This document shows, piece after piece, positions 34,921-44,295 of a stretch of 64,000 nt of DNA (within the stretch, counting starts at the first letter, position 1; every line of letters begins with the position of its first letter). Position numbers and translations under genes: made by a program. The DNA is taken from assembly GCA_937995745.1 (NCBI GenBank), contig CALKIU010000110.1, forward strand, positions 4,557-68,556. Reading direction: 5' to 3'. Origin of the DNA: an uncultured Bacillaceae bacterium (GTDB lineage Bacteria > Bacillota > Bacilli > Bacillales > Cytobacillaceae). A model generated the notes under the pieces. The model searched no databases. It worked only from the letters and a program-made list of their open reading frames with translations, and had not been told where the DNA came from.

Positions 34921-35640
34921 ATGTTTTTATTGGGAACGATTGTGAATTGTTTGCTTATTTTGATAGGAAGTTTTTTGGGAACGTTTTTTCGCCGCATACC
35001 GGAGCGGTTAAAAGGAACGGTTATGCACGGGATCGCTTTAGCCGTAATCCTGTTGGGATTGCAGATGGGGCTGCAAACAGAAAACTTTCTTGTCGTCATT
35101 TTAAGTCTCGTCTTTGGTGCCATTATCGGCGAGTATTATGATTTGGAAGAAAAGTTGAACCGGCTCGGCGACCGCTTGGAAAAGAAGATCGGTAACGGTA
35201 ACGGGGAAAGCGGTATTTCACAAGCGTTTGTGACGGCTACTCTCCTGTACTGCATCGGGGCCATGGCCATCATCGGAGCATTGGACAGCGGAATCAGAGG
35301 GGACCATTCTGTTCTTTATACAAAGGGCATCTTGGACGGTTTTACGGCTTTGATTTTGACGACTTCCCTCGGTATCGGCGTCGTATTTTCAGCCATTCCC
35401 GTTTTTCTTTACCAAGGTTCCATTGCTCTTTTTGCCACGCAAATTGATGCGTTCGTGCCGAAAGAACTGCTGGACAGTTTCATCACGGAAATGACGTCGG
35501 CGGGGGGGCTCATGATCGTCGCCATCGGTTTAAATATGCTCGGTTTGACAAAAATCCGCGTCGCCAATCTTCTTCCCGGCATTCTCGTAGTGGCTTTCAT
35601 CGTAGCGATCATATATTACGGGGCCCCTTATTTCGGGTAA
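34921..35640 (+). CDS. DUF554 membrane protein
   Basis: 239-residue integral membrane protein of the DUF554 (E. coli YqgA-like) family. About seven hydrophobic segments are visible (near residues 2-18, 33-55, 98-120, 140-165, 167-185, 195-215 and 217-235). It opens MFLLGTIVNCLLILIGSFLGT and has the family GALDSGIRGDHSVLYTKGILDGF segment. The start ATG is preceded by AGAGGTTGGGGATGGT. In many bacilli it stands beside spo0J and yyaC. Transport function has been proposed for the family but nothing here proves it. Confidence 0.85.
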   Translation: MFLLGTIVNCLLILIGSFLGTFFRRIPERLKGTVMHGIALAVILLGLQMGLQTENFLVVILSLVFGAIIGEYYDLEEKLNRLGDRLEKKIGNGNGESGISQAFVTATLLYCIGAMAIIGALDSGIRGDHSVLYTKGILDGFTALILTTSLGIGVVFSAIPVFLYQGSIALFATQIDAFVPKELLDSFITEMTSAGGLMIVAIGLNMLGLTKIRVANLLPGILVVAFIVAIIYYGAPYFG

Positions 35641-35817
35641 AAAATAAAAAAAGAACAGCAATGGCCGTTTTTGAACAGGTATGACAGGTTGTTGCCGCAG
35701 AAGCCTAAAGACAGCTGTACATCCGGGTTTTTCGCACCCGCCTCCCGCGACGGATCGGCTCACCTTGGCCGCATCCGTCTTTTTATTTTTGGAGTGCGGC
35801 AGATGGCCGCCATTCAA

Positions 35818-36444
35818 TCAGCCCGAGTGGTTTTCCCGGCTCAATTTAAGGTTTGTCCAAGAGTATTTCGGATGGTAAATGAGGCTCGCTTTGTGAATTC
35901 CGTCCGCAATCACTTTGGCCATATTGAGGACGAGATTTAATCTCGTGTTTTGCAAAACGAAAAATTCCATAAACCCGCTGACGTTGACAATGCCCGTGAT
36001 ATGATAATCGCCGACTTCCGGCAGGTCTTTGTTGACACCGGCGCCCGGCTTCAGCGGACCTTCTCCGATTTGGATGGAGCCGACGCTTTTGATTTTGCCG
36101 AGACAGGCGTCCACTCCGATGATGAGGGGATTTTTATATTTCTTTTTGATTTCCTCCAGTTTTGTTTTAAGATTGACGGCGTGGATGGGGTCTTCCAACG
36201 TGCCGTACACGTGGAAAGGGAAGATATCTTTTTCTTTCAGCATCGTTCCGGTAAGGGGACCTAGTGAATCCCCCGTGGAACGGTCCGTTCCGATGCAGAC
36301 AAAAACGATCGGCCGGTCCTCTATGTTTGCCGGCAGCATGGAGACAAGTTCGACGGCTATTTTGTGGGAAGCTTTATCTTCGTCGTGGTAGATTTTTAGG
36401 TGCGGTTGGCTTGTTTTTTGAAAGACTCCCGATTTCAGATTCAT
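35818..36444 (-). CDS. yyaC: Spore protein YyaC (GPR-like fold)
   Basis: Member of the YyaC/DUF1256 sporulation family, related in fold to the germination protease GPR. Recognisable are FVCIGTDRSTGDSLGPLTG, VYGTLEDPIHAVNL and PLIIGVDACLG. The open frame reaches 36591, but ATG at 36444 follows AAGGAGAG and gives the normal 208 residues. It is oriented against its neighbours and converges on the DUF554 gene. Its role is presumably in the developing spore; activity is not established from sequence. Confidence 0.9.
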   Translation of the reverse strand: MNLKSGVFQKTSQPHLKIYHDEDKASHKIAVELVSMLPANIEDRPIVFVCIGTDRSTGDSLGPLTGTMLKEKDIFPFHVYGTLEDPIHAVNLKTKLEEIKKKYKNPLIIGVDACLGKIKSVGSIQIGEGPLKPGAGVNKDLPEVGDYHITGIVNVSGFMEFFVLQNTRLNLVLNMAKVIADGIHKASLIYHPKYSWTNLKLSRENHSG

Positions 36445-36908
36445 TGCCTTCTCTCCTTTAATGCATTGGCTTTCTCCGGAGGCAGCCATTTGTGCGGGTT
36501 TTGCAAGGATCACAGCTGACCGGTGCCGGCTGCCGGTTAACCTCCTCACATTTTGCCGGGTTGCGGAATAATGATGGGGCGGTGTCTGCAAGTTCTTTAA
36601 AACAAAAAAAGATTTATGTGCGCGAAAAGTTTTTCAAACCGGCCTTTTCAAATGGTATGCGGCGGCCGGCGGAAAATTTCCGGCTTTTTCGCTGTCATTG
36701 ACAAAGCGTTTGGATATTGCGAACTTTCTGGTATTAGTATACGGAAAAAACAGGAAATCTATACATAGACGACATGAAAAATTCCGGATGTCTTTTTTTA
36801 TGATTTTGGAGGCAATTCTTTAAGGCGGGACGGTTTTTGTAGTATAAATAGATTTAGAGATGTTTTACGGGATCAGATGAAACAGTCTGAAGGAAGGGAG
36901 CGATCTCA
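36445..36908. other. Divergent yyaC/DUF951 intergenic region
   Basis: No gene seen. A hairpin GACAT/ATGTC followed by TTTTTTT (about 36769-36800, plus strand) and a TATAAA-like -10 near 36842 before the DUF951 gene are the only candidates for signals. Confidence 0.35.
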
Positions 36909-37106
36909 TTGACTGACAAGGAATTCGATTTGTATGACATTGTGGAAATGAAAAAGCCCCATCCGTGCGGAGCGAACCGTTGGAAAATCATCCGTATGGG
37001 AATGGATATCCGCATCAAATGTCAAGGATGTTCGCACAGTGTTTTGCTTCCCCGCAAAGAATTTATCCGGAAAATGAAAAAAGTGATTGAGAAGTATGAA
37101 GGGTGA
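36909..37106 (+). CDS. yyzM: DUF951 family small zinc-ribbon-like protein (YyzM)
   Basis: 65-residue protein matching DUF951. The order is LYDIVEMKKPHPCG, NRWKIIRMGMDIRIKCQGC, then PRKEF. The three cysteines (HPCG, KCQGC) suggest metal binding. The start is TTG at 36909, about 8 bases after GGAAGGGAG. It is conserved just upstream of ychF in bacilli. The function is unknown; a nucleic-acid role is possible from the basic C-terminus. Confidence 0.88.
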   Translation: MTDKEFDLYDIVEMKKPHPCGANRWKIIRMGMDIRIKCQGCSHSVLLPRKEFIRKMKKVIEKYEG

Positions 37107-37481
37107 TCCCTTTATGCTTCTTTTTTATTTCGATGATATCGAAGGATTTTCCGGGTGTCTCTTTGGGAACTCTTAACCGGAATGCTTGCGCTTTTAGGTT
37201 TACAAATCTATAATGGTTTAAGGTTTGACCGGATTTTTTGCAAAGTTTGTGTTATGTTGTGGAACCGGGCCGGCAGGGCATGAATTGGCCGGTTTTTTCT
37301 GTTTCATACATCGGATTTGTAACCGGAAGATTGTTCCGGGAAGGGGCGGTCATGCTGCTTCATCCAACGGTCCGAATATCTCGATCCATTGCTGCATGAA
37401 CCGCATAGTTGTGAAAAATGCCGAACCTGAGTTGACCGTGTTTTCTTACCGGGAGGCAGAGAGAAAGAGGGAGTGACGAGA
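37107..37481 (+). other. ychF leader region with terminator-like hairpin
   Basis: 375 bases without a gene. GAACCGGGCC and GGCCGGTT (about 37260-37295), the first with one bulged base, form a stem followed by TTTTCTG. TTGACC near 37224 with TGTTAT 19 bases downstream is a weak promoter candidate just before it. This looks like either a terminator for upstream transcripts or an attenuator in a ychF leader. Confidence 0.4.
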
Positions 37482-38582
37482 ATGGCTTTGACAGCTGGAA
37501 TTGTCGGTTTGCCCAATGTCGGCAAATCTACTTTATTTAATGCAATCACCCAGGCGGGGGCGGAATCGGCCAACTATCCTTTCTGCACCATTGATCCGAA
37601 CGTGGGTGTGGTTGAAGTTCCGGATGAGCGCCTGCAGAAATTGGCCGAATTGATTAAACCGCAAAGGGTCGTTCCGACAACGTTTGAATTTACGGATATT
37701 GCCGGAATTGTGAAAGGCGCCAGCAAAGGGGAAGGATTGGGAAATAAATTTTTGGCCAATATTCGGGAAGTGGACGCCATTTGTCATGTCGTCCGCTGCT
37801 TTGATGATGAAAATATCACCCATGTTTCCGGAAAAGTCGACCCGATTGCCGATATTGAAACGATCAATCTGGAACTGATTTTGGCTGATTTGGAGACCGT
37901 GGAAAAGCGGATCGGACGGGTGGAAAAACTGGCAAGACAAAAGGAAAAAGAAGCGGTCATGGAATATTCCGCCCTTGCAAAATTGAAAGAAGCTTTTGAA
38001 CAGGAAAAGCCGGCGCGCACCGTGGAATTTACGGAAGAAGAAATGCCGTACGTGAAAAGGCTGCATCTTTTGACAATCAAGCCGGTGCTGTATGTGGCCA
38101 ATGTAGGCGAGGAGGACATTGCCAATCCGGATGCCAATGAATATGTGCAGAAAGTGAAAGAATATGCCCGCAAAGATCAAGCGGAAGTTATCGTCATTTG
38201 CGCCAAGATAGAAGAGGAAATCGCCGAACTGGAAGGGGAAGAGAAAGCTTTATTCCTTCAGGAATTGGGCATCAAGGAATCTGGTCTCGATCAATTGATC
38301 CGCGCATCCTATCAATTGTTGGGACTGGCCACATTTTTCACTGCCGGTGTTCAGGAAGTCCGCGCCTGGACATTCAAAAAAGGGATGAAAGCTCCCCAAT
38401 GCGCGGGCATCATACATTCTGATTTTGAAAAAGGCTTTATCCGCGCGGAAACCGTTTCTTATGAAGATTTGATGGCCGCCGGCTCGATGCAGGCCGCCAG
38501 AGAAGCGGGAAAAGTGCGTCTTGAAGGAAAAGACTATGTCGTCCAAGACGGAGATATCATCTACTTCCGATTTAATGTGTAA
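37482..38582 (+). CDS. ychF: Redox-regulated ATPase YchF (Obg family)
   Basis: P-loop NTPase of the Obg family that prefers ATP and associates with ribosomes; implicated in stress responses. G1 is GLPNVGKST, DIAG follows, and the altered G4 (where GTPases have NKxD) reads VANVGEE, the basis of the ATP preference. A coiled-coil insertion and a C-terminal TGS domain (AWTFKKGMKAPQCAGIIHSDFE...) are present. ATG at 37482 gives the family MALTAGIVGLPN and 366 residues; the frame begins at GTG 37473. Confidence 0.95.
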   Translation: MALTAGIVGLPNVGKSTLFNAITQAGAESANYPFCTIDPNVGVVEVPDERLQKLAELIKPQRVVPTTFEFTDIAGIVKGASKGEGLGNKFLANIREVDAICHVVRCFDDENITHVSGKVDPIADIETINLELILADLETVEKRIGRVEKLARQKEKEAVMEYSALAKLKEAFEQEKPARTVEFTEEEMPYVKRLHLLTIKPVLYVANVGEEDIANPDANEYVQKVKEYARKDQAEVIVICAKIEEEIAELEGEEKALFLQELGIKESGLDQLIRASYQLLGLATFFTAGVQEVRAWTFKKGMKAPQCAGIIHSDFEKGFIRAETVSYEDLMAAGSMQAAREAGKVRLEGKDYVVQDGDIIYFRFNV

Positions 38583-38654
38583 AGGATCCTTTTTTCCTTG
38601 GAGTTATCTATTCTTTTGACCGGAAGTTCCGGACCGAACGGGAAAAAGAATGGT

Positions 38655-38710
38655 CGCCGCCGGCATTTGCTGTCTTTTGAATGACAAAGAGCCGGCGGCG
38701 TCTTGTTTTT
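38655..38710 (+). terminator. Terminator of ychF
   Basis: CGCCGCCGGC (38655-38664) and GCCGGCGGCG (38691-38700) form a perfect 10-bp stem, extended inside by TGTC/GACA, and followed by TCTTGTTTTT. Confidence 0.82.
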
Positions 38711-38817
38711 CCTGCCAAGAAAAGAAGAACGGGGCGTTTGCCGCCCATATTTTTTGTCCAAGATAGAGGATTGGCAGAACATTCATGACAAAAAGCGAGG
38801 CGGAGCGGCAAAACGTA

Positions 38818-38846
38818 TTGCTTCCGCCCATTCTGTATGTTATAAT
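38818..38846 (+). promoter_or_regulatory. Promoter of rpsF-ssb-rpsR
   Basis: TTGCTT (38818-38823), 17-base spacer, perfect TATAAT (38841-38846), about 80 bases before rpsF. Confidence 0.8.
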
Positions 38847-38869
38847 AACTGTCTGTGAGTAATGGATAT

Positions 38870-38910
38870 TGCTCCTTGCCCTTTTTCTGAAAAGAGGGCC
38901 GTTTAGACCA
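38870..38910 (+). promoter_or_regulatory. Candidate S6:S18 autoregulatory leader of rpsF
   Basis: The rpsF leader holds a stem of GCCCTTTTT with AAGAGGGC around CTGAA, followed by CCGTTTA. Bacterial rpsF leaders often carry an S6:S18-binding RNA with a conserved CCG next to a stem, and this fits in outline. The assignment is inference. Confidence 0.45.
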
Positions 38911-38926
38911 AAAGGAGGTGAATGTG

Positions 38927-39214
38927 ATGAGAAAATATGAAATTTTGTACATCATCCGTCCGAACATTGAAGAAGAGGCGAAAAAAGCATTGGTGGAACG
39001 CTTTGATTCCATCTTGACTGACAACGGTGCGGAAATTATTGAATCCAAAGAATGGGGAAAGCGCCGTCTCGCTTATGAAATTAAAAAATATCGCGACGGA
39101 ATTTACCATATTGTGAAAGTTCATTCTGAACCGAAGGCGGTACAAGAATTTGACCGCTTGGCACGGATTAATGATGATATCATCCGCCATATGATTGTAA
39201 AAGAAGAAGATTAA
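38927..39214 (+). CDS. rpsF: Ribosomal protein S6
   Basis: 30S subunit protein that binds with S18 to the central domain of 16S rRNA. The 95 residues start MRKYEILYIIRPN and contain the conserved GKRRLAYEIKKYRDGIYHI strand region. ATG at 38927 lies 8 bases after AGGAGG; earlier GTGs in frame (38918, 38924) fall inside or next to the ribosome site. First gene of rpsF-ssb-rpsR, with a parS site between it and ssb. Confidence 0.97.
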   Translation: MRKYEILYIIRPNIEEEAKKALVERFDSILTDNGAEIIESKEWGKRRLAYEIKKYRDGIYHIVKVHSEPKAVQEFDRLARINDDIIRHMIVKEED

Positions 39215-39237
39215 TGTTTACCCATGTTGAAGGCGAA

Positions 39238-39253
39238 TGTTTCACGTGAAACA
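39238..39253. other. parS: parS site between rpsF and ssb
   Basis: TGTTTCACGTGAAACA is a perfect palindrome and an exact parS consensus match, about 4.8 kb from the site in spo0J. Confidence 0.93.
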
Positions 39254-39279
39254 TTCGCCGGAAAAAGAGGTGGATTCTG

Positions 39280-39789
39280 ATGTTGAATCGTGTAGTGTTG
39301 GTAGGACGATTGACAAGAGATCCGGAATTGCGTTATACGCCAAGCGGAGTTCCGGTGGCAACCTTTACCCTTGCGGTCAACCGGCCGTTTCTCAACCAGC
39401 AGGGGGAGAGGGACGCTGACTTCATTAATTGTGTGGTTTGGCGCCGTCAGGCAGAGAACGTGGCCAATTATTTGCGGAAAGGCAGTCTCGCCGGTGTGGA
39501 CGGACGGATTCAAACACGCAGTTATGAAGCGCAAGACGGAAGACGCGTCTATGTGACGGAAGTTGTGGCGGAAAACGTGCAATTCCTTGAGCCTAAAAGC
39601 GCATCTGGAGGAGGTACTGGCGGCGGGTATGGCGTCCCGAGAGAACCGATGGATCCCTTTGGAGATTCAAATCAGAATCGACCACCTGAGAGTTATGGCA
39701 ACCAGAATCAAGGCTATACCCGTATTGACGACGATCCGTTCGCAGATAGCGGAGAAATCGATATATCTGATGATGACCTTCCATTTTAA
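39280..39789 (+). CDS. ssb: Single-stranded DNA-binding protein
   Basis: Essential SSB of replication and repair. The OB fold (residues 1-110) starts MLNRVVLVGRLTRDPELRYT and includes FINCVVWRRQAENVANYL. A Gly/Pro/Asn/Gln-rich flexible linker leads to the acidic interaction tip ISDDDLPF. 169 residues. ATG at 39280 follows AAGAGGTGG. It lies between rpsF and rpsR, as always in Firmicutes. Confidence 0.97.
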   Translation: MLNRVVLVGRLTRDPELRYTPSGVPVATFTLAVNRPFLNQQGERDADFINCVVWRRQAENVANYLRKGSLAGVDGRIQTRSYEAQDGRRVYVTEVVAENVQFLEPKSASGGGTGGGYGVPREPMDPFGDSNQNRPPESYGNQNQGYTRIDDDPFADSGEIDISDDDLPF

Positions 39790-39835
39790 ATATTTGGTAC
39801 GGCAATCAATCATTTGATTCAAAGGAGGGAATGAC

Positions 39836-40069
39836 ATGGCAGCACGCAGAGGTCGGCAAAAACGCCGCAAAGTTTGCTATTTCACGGCGAATAAAATTAC
39901 CCATATTGATTATAAAGATGTGGAATTGCTGAAAAAATTCATCTCTGAGCGCGGAAAAATTTTGCCCCGCCGTGTAACGGGCACAAGCGCAAAATATCAA
40001 CGGAAGTTAACGGTGGCTATTAAGCGGGCACGGCAAATGGCTTTGTTGCCGTATGTCGCTGGAGAATAA
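39836..40069 (+). CDS. rpsR: Ribosomal protein S18
   Basis: 77-residue basic 30S protein, partner of S6. The RRGRQKRRKVCYFTANK N-terminus, ILPRRVTGTSAKYQR and the AIKRARQMALLPYV end are the S18 signature. ATG follows AAAGGAGGG. Last gene of the rpsF-ssb-rpsR operon, with a terminator 18 bases on. Confidence 0.97.
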   Translation: MAARRGRQKRRKVCYFTANKITHIDYKDVELLKKFISERGKILPRRVTGTSAKYQRKLTVAIKRARQMALLPYVAGE

Positions 40070-40085
40070 TCATTCTGGGAAAAAG

Positions 40086-40117
40086 CAGTTGGATGTATGT
40101 CCAACTGTTTTTTTATA
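40086..40117 (+). terminator. Terminator of rpsF-ssb-rpsR
   Basis: CAGTTGGA (40087-40094) with TCCAACTG (40101-40108), then TTTTTTT. Confidence 0.9.
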
Positions 40118-40524
40118 CATTGCAATGGCTTCCGTCCGTTTTGCGACTTTGCCCGGGGATATCGCTTTCGCTATTTGTTGAACTGGACGGTTTTCCGGAA
40201 GGGGGTCCTTTTGTTCTGGAGGTCTTTCCTTCAGGACTTTCCTTCTGCCTGCGGAGTTGCAATGCTTTGCGGGAATGAGTTAAAATAATGGCTATGTTTT
40301 CAGGCGGTTGTGGTCCTCTTCTCCGGCTTATTTATAACCAAGTTGAAACCGGCCCGTTTATACATAATCACCAACGGCGGATCCGGACAGGGAGTGGCAG
40401 AAAATCATTCTGTCGGGACGGGCCCGTTCCCTCAAAGAAGACTGCAGCGCCGTTGGAGAAATTTTTCCGCTGCCGCGCTGAAAATGATGTTCACGTATGT
40501 GGTTTTAAACCGGGAGGTATGAAG
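40118..40524 (+). other. rpsR-yybS intergenic region, no gene seen
   Basis: About 400 bases. Reading frames here are open but lack ribosome sites and resemble nothing. The yybS promoter must lie within it, but no convincing -35/-10 pair was found. Confidence 0.35.
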
Positions 40525-41460
40525 ATGGATGATCGCAAATTGAAAGAAGGAGGCCTCCTCCTTGCTGTTTTTATCGGTTTGCTCGTATTGACTGTATATA
40601 TTCCATTTTTGGGCTTCATGGCAAGCTTTTTTCTCGCTCTTCCTTTTATTCTTTTTTCCGCCAAATATGAACGGAAAGACGCGGCGCTATTTTTGGCAGT
40701 TTCGCTCTTGTCGGGCTTCTTGGCAGGAGGATTTGCCGGCTTGTCTTTTGCGTTTTTGTACGGATTAACAGGCGTGACGCTTGGGGATTTTATCAGGAAA
40801 AGAAAAACCAGGATGGCCGGGTTTATTGCCGGTTCTCTCGTCTTCCTCGTCGTGCTTGTCATTCAATATATCGCTTCCATCGTCTTTTTTGACACGAATA
40901 TCATAAAAGATCTTCTTCAAGGAATGGAGCAAAGGTTCCACCGGTCATTGGATATTGTGGAACTGCCGGGAACGGTGGGCAAAGAGGAACTTGCCGAACA
41001 GATCGGGCAGCTCATTAAAATTGCGGAAATATTAATCCCAAGCTTCTTTGTGGTTATATCGTTTGCATACGTTTTGATGATCCAGCTCGTTTCTTTTCCG
41101 ATTGCATCGAGATTTCTTCCCTATGTTCCGAAGTGGAAGCCGCTGCGCGAGTGGGTGTTGCCGAGAAGCCTTTTATGGTACTATTTAATTGTTCTGCTGA
41201 TCTCGCTCTTCGTTCCTTTGGAGCAGGAAAGCTATTTGTACGCGGCCGTTTTGAATTTATCGTTCGTTTTGCAATTGCTCATGTTTATTCAAGGACTGTC
41301 GTTCATTTTTTACTTTTTCCATGTAAAAAACCAGCCGGTGGCCGTTCCTGTGTTGATCACGGCGGCGGTTTTCATTTTTCCGGCTTTTTCCCTTCCTCTT
41401 GTCAGGATATTGGGTATAATTGACTTAGGATTTCGTCTGCGGGAAAAATTGAAAACATAG
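40525..41460 (+). CDS. yybS: DUF2232 membrane protein YybS
   Basis: Integral membrane protein of the YybS/DUF2232 family, about 311 residues with roughly eight hydrophobic segments (first near residues 11-30, last near 270-295). It precedes gdpP and rplI in Bacillaceae and is cotranscribed with them. ATG at 40525 lies 7 bases after GGGAGG; ATG at 40519 is too close. The frame is open from 40288 but that part has no membrane character. Function is unknown. Confidence 0.85.
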   Translation: MDDRKLKEGGLLLAVFIGLLVLTVYIPFLGFMASFFLALPFILFSAKYERKDAALFLAVSLLSGFLAGGFAGLSFAFLYGLTGVTLGDFIRKRKTRMAGFIAGSLVFLVVLVIQYIASIVFFDTNIIKDLLQGMEQRFHRSLDIVELPGTVGKEELAEQIGQLIKIAEILIPSFFVVISFAYVLMIQLVSFPIASRFLPYVPKWKPLREWVLPRSLLWYYLIVLLISLFVPLEQESYLYAAVLNLSFVLQLLMFIQGLSFIFYFFHVKNQPVAVPVLITAAVFIFPAFSLPLVRILGIIDLGFRLREKLKT

Positions 41461-41604
41461 CACTAAATCCGGCGAAACAAACATAAAGGCCGGATATTCA
41501 CATAAAATAATTTGAACAGTCCGTTTACCAACAGATGGAACCACCCACTGAGGCATAAGTTTTCTTTGCAATTTTGGCTGACTACAAATTCGGGAGCTGA
41601 CATT

Positions 41605-43578
41605 ATGCCTTCTTATTTGGACAATAAAAAGGACCGCTTCCTCCTTCTGATTCTGATTGCCATAACAGTGGGACTGCTAGGAGCGGTGGCATATTACAAC
41701 TGGATTTTGGCAGTTGTCGGAGTATTTGCGTTTGTTCCTCCTTTTTATTTCCTTTATAAACGGGATGCGGAACAGAAGGAGGAAGTGGAAAAGTACATTT
41801 CAACGCTTTCTTACCGGGTGAAAAAGGTCGGTGAGGAAGCATTCACGGAATTGCCCATCGGCATTATGCTATACAACGGCGACTATTACATTGAATGGGC
41901 GAATCCTTATTTGTCTTTCTGCTTTGGCGAAGAAACTTTGGCCGGAAAATCATTGCATGACGTGGGAGAATTTCTCATTCCGATGATTAAACAGGGGACG
42001 GAAACGGAGATCGTCACTTACCGTGATCGGAGTTATAAGGTCACCCACCGTCCCGAAGAACATTTGATGTATTTCCTTGACATCACGGAGCAGATGGAAC
42101 TTGAGAAGTTGTACGAAGAGGAAAAAACAGTTATAGCCATTATTTACCTGGATAATTATGACGAATTAACCCAGGGAATGGATGATCAAGCAAGAAGCAA
42201 TATTAACAGTCTCGTCATTTCCATTCTGAATGATTGGGCGCAAAAAAATGGCATTTATATGAAAAGATTTTCCTCGGATCGCTTTGTGGCCGTATTTAAC
42301 GAGCGGATATTGCAAACACTGGAAAAAAATAAATTTGCCATTCTCGACGATGTCCGGGAAATCACGGCCAAGAAGAATCTTCCTCTTACATTGAGCATCG
42401 GCGTCGGGTCGGGAGTCACCGCCCTGCCGGAACTTGGCGCGCTTGCCCAGTCGAGCCTCGATTTGGCTCTCGGCCGGGGCGGGGATCAGGTCGCCATCAA
42501 ACATGCGAGCGGAAAAGTGAAGTTTTACGGCGGCAAAACCAATCCCGTTGAAAAACGGACGAGAGTGCGGGCAAGAGTGATATCCCATGCCTTGAAAGAG
42601 CTTGTGACAGAAAGCAGCCAAGTCATGATCATGGGCCATAAAAACCCGGACATGGATGCCATCGGTTCGGCGATTGGAATTTTAAAAGTCGCCCAAATAA
42701 ATGATCGGAAAGGATATATTGTCATAAATTTTCAGCAAATGGATAAAAGTGTTGCCCGTTTAATGCGGGAAATTAAGAAAAACGAAAAGTTGCATTCGCA
42801 TTTTATTTCCCCTGAGGAAGCTTTGGAAAAGTGCACAAATGATACGCTGCTTGTCATTGTTGATACCCACAAGCCGTCGATGGTCATTGAAAAAAGACTG
42901 CTAAAAGAAGTTCAGCATGTCGTTGTGATCGACCATCACCGCCGGGGCGAGGAATTTATCAAAAATCCGCTTCTCGTGTATATGGAACCTTATGCTTCTT
43001 CAACATCGGAACTGGTTACGGAACTTCTCGAATACCAACCGAAACGGGGAAATCTCGATATGCTGGAAGCAACCGCGCTGCTGGCCGGGATCATTGTCGA
43101 TACAAAAAGTTTTACGCTCAGAACCGGTTCAAGAACGTTCGATGCAGCCTCATATCTCCGTGCCAACGGCGCCGATACGGTACTCGTGCAGAAACTTCTC
43201 CGGGAAGACATGGAAACGTACATCCAACGGGCAAAATTGATCGAGTCTTCCTACATATACAAAAACGGCATAAGCATTGCCAAAGGACGCCCCGATCAGA
43301 TTCTTGACCAAGTGTTGATTGCCCAGGCGGCGGATACGCTGTTGACGATGAACGGGATTGTCGCTTCCTTTGTTATTTCAAAACGTTCCGAAGATACGGT
43401 GGGAATCAGCGCCCGTTCTTTGGGCGATATAAATGTGCAGCTCATCATGGAAAAACTCAATGGCGGTGGACATTTGACGAATGCGGCAACCCAGCTTCAC
43501 GACGTGACGGTTGAAGAAGCGGAAAAGCTGCTGCAGAAGGCGATTGACGATTACTTAGAAGGGAGACAGGAGACATGA
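41605..43578 (+). CDS. gdpP: Cyclic-di-AMP phosphodiesterase GdpP
   Basis: Membrane c-di-AMP phosphodiesterase (YybT) that controls a signal governing potassium, osmotic and wall homeostasis. Two transmembrane segments (about 11-55), a degenerate PAS domain (about 80-150), a degenerate GGDEF domain (about 170-300) and a DHH/DHHA1 phosphodiesterase unit follow in order. Metal ligands are visible in GHKNPDMDAIGS (H345, D349, D351) and DHH (443-445). 657 residues. ATG at 41605 follows GGGAG. It overlaps rplI by 4 bases (ATGA). Confidence 0.95.
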   Translation: MPSYLDNKKDRFLLLILIAITVGLLGAVAYYNWILAVVGVFAFVPPFYFLYKRDAEQKEEVEKYISTLSYRVKKVGEEAFTELPIGIMLYNGDYYIEWANPYLSFCFGEETLAGKSLHDVGEFLIPMIKQGTETEIVTYRDRSYKVTHRPEEHLMYFLDITEQMELEKLYEEEKTVIAIIYLDNYDELTQGMDDQARSNINSLVISILNDWAQKNGIYMKRFSSDRFVAVFNERILQTLEKNKFAILDDVREITAKKNLPLTLSIGVGSGVTALPELGALAQSSLDLALGRGGDQVAIKHASGKVKFYGGKTNPVEKRTRVRARVISHALKELVTESSQVMIMGHKNPDMDAIGSAIGILKVAQINDRKGYIVINFQQMDKSVARLMREIKKNEKLHSHFISPEEALEKCTNDTLLVIVDTHKPSMVIEKRLLKEVQHVVVIDHHRRGEEFIKNPLLVYMEPYASSTSELVTELLEYQPKRGNLDMLEATALLAGIIVDTKSFTLRTGSRTFDAASYLRANGADTVLVQKLLREDMETYIQRAKLIESSYIYKNGISIAKGRPDQILDQVLIAQAADTLLTMNGIVASFVISKRSEDTVGISARSLGDINVQLIMEKLNGGGHLTNAATQLHDVTVEEAEKLLQKAIDDYLEGRQET

Positions 43579-44024
43579 AAGTCATTTTTTTAAAAGACGT
43601 CAAAGGACAAGGCAAAAAAGGTGAAATCAAAAATGTCGCCGACGGTTATGCCAACAATTATTTGTTGAAAAGAGGCCTGGCCGTTGAAGCGACGCCGGCC
43701 AACATCAGCAAACTCGAAGCGCAGAAGAGGAGAGAAGAAAAAGAAGCGGCCCAAGAGCTGGCAAATGCAAAAGCGTTGAAGGAGAAACTTGAAAAAATCA
43801 CCGTTGAAATCTCCGCTAAAGCCGGCGAAGGAGGCCGTCTCTTCGGTTCGGTGACAAGCAAACAAATTGCTGATACGTTAAAGAAAGATCATAATATTCA
43901 TTTGGATAAACGAAAAATCGAACTGCCTGATGCCATTCGCTCCCTCGGTTATACGAAAGTTCCCGTCAAACTTCATCCGGAAGTGAACGCGACGCTGACC
44001 GTTCACGTAAAAGAAGCAAACTAA
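43575..44024 (+). CDS. rplI: Ribosomal protein L9
   Basis: 50S protein with two globular domains joined by a long helix. It starts MKVIFLKDVKGQGKKGEIKN, the L9 signature. The Lys/Glu/Ala-rich connecting helix spans about residues 40-75 and the C-terminal domain ends LTVHVKEAN. 149 residues. Start ATG overlaps the gdpP stop, so translation is coupled. Confidence 0.97.
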   Translation: MKVIFLKDVKGQGKKGEIKNVADGYANNYLLKRGLAVEATPANISKLEAQKRREEKEAAQELANAKALKEKLEKITVEISAKAGEGGRLFGSVTSKQIADTLKKDHNIHLDKRKIELPDAIRSLGYTKVPVKLHPEVNATLTVHVKEAN

Positions 44025-44080
44025 TATTGCCAAAGCTATTTTAATAGAAAACGTGATACAATAGAATCAGTGGTGAAAAA

Positions 44081-44112
44081 ATGTGATCCGCGTGCGCAGA
44101 TCACATTTTTTC
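44081..44112 (+). terminator. Terminator after rplI
   Basis: ATGTGATC (44081-44088) pairs with GATCACAT (44099-44106), followed by TTTTTCTG. The remaining 44113-44295 holds no gene. Confidence 0.85.
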
Positions 44113-44295
44113 TGTCCTTTTTCGCAAACGGATCAGGAAAGGTTTCCGTTTTCAAGACACCGGTAAAAGCGCCGTTCCGGGAAGTTTTTATCGCAGACCC
44201 GGAGCATAAGAGTTCTAACAATCTGACATTTGTTCATAGATTTTGTGCCATGATGGTCTGGCAACTTTCTTCCATCAGGGAAAGGGGGCAGCAGC

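Noticed and set aside
40288..40524. N-terminal extension of YybS
   Set aside because: The 79 extra codons lack membrane character and a ribosome site; the ATG at 40525 has GGGAGG at 7 bases.
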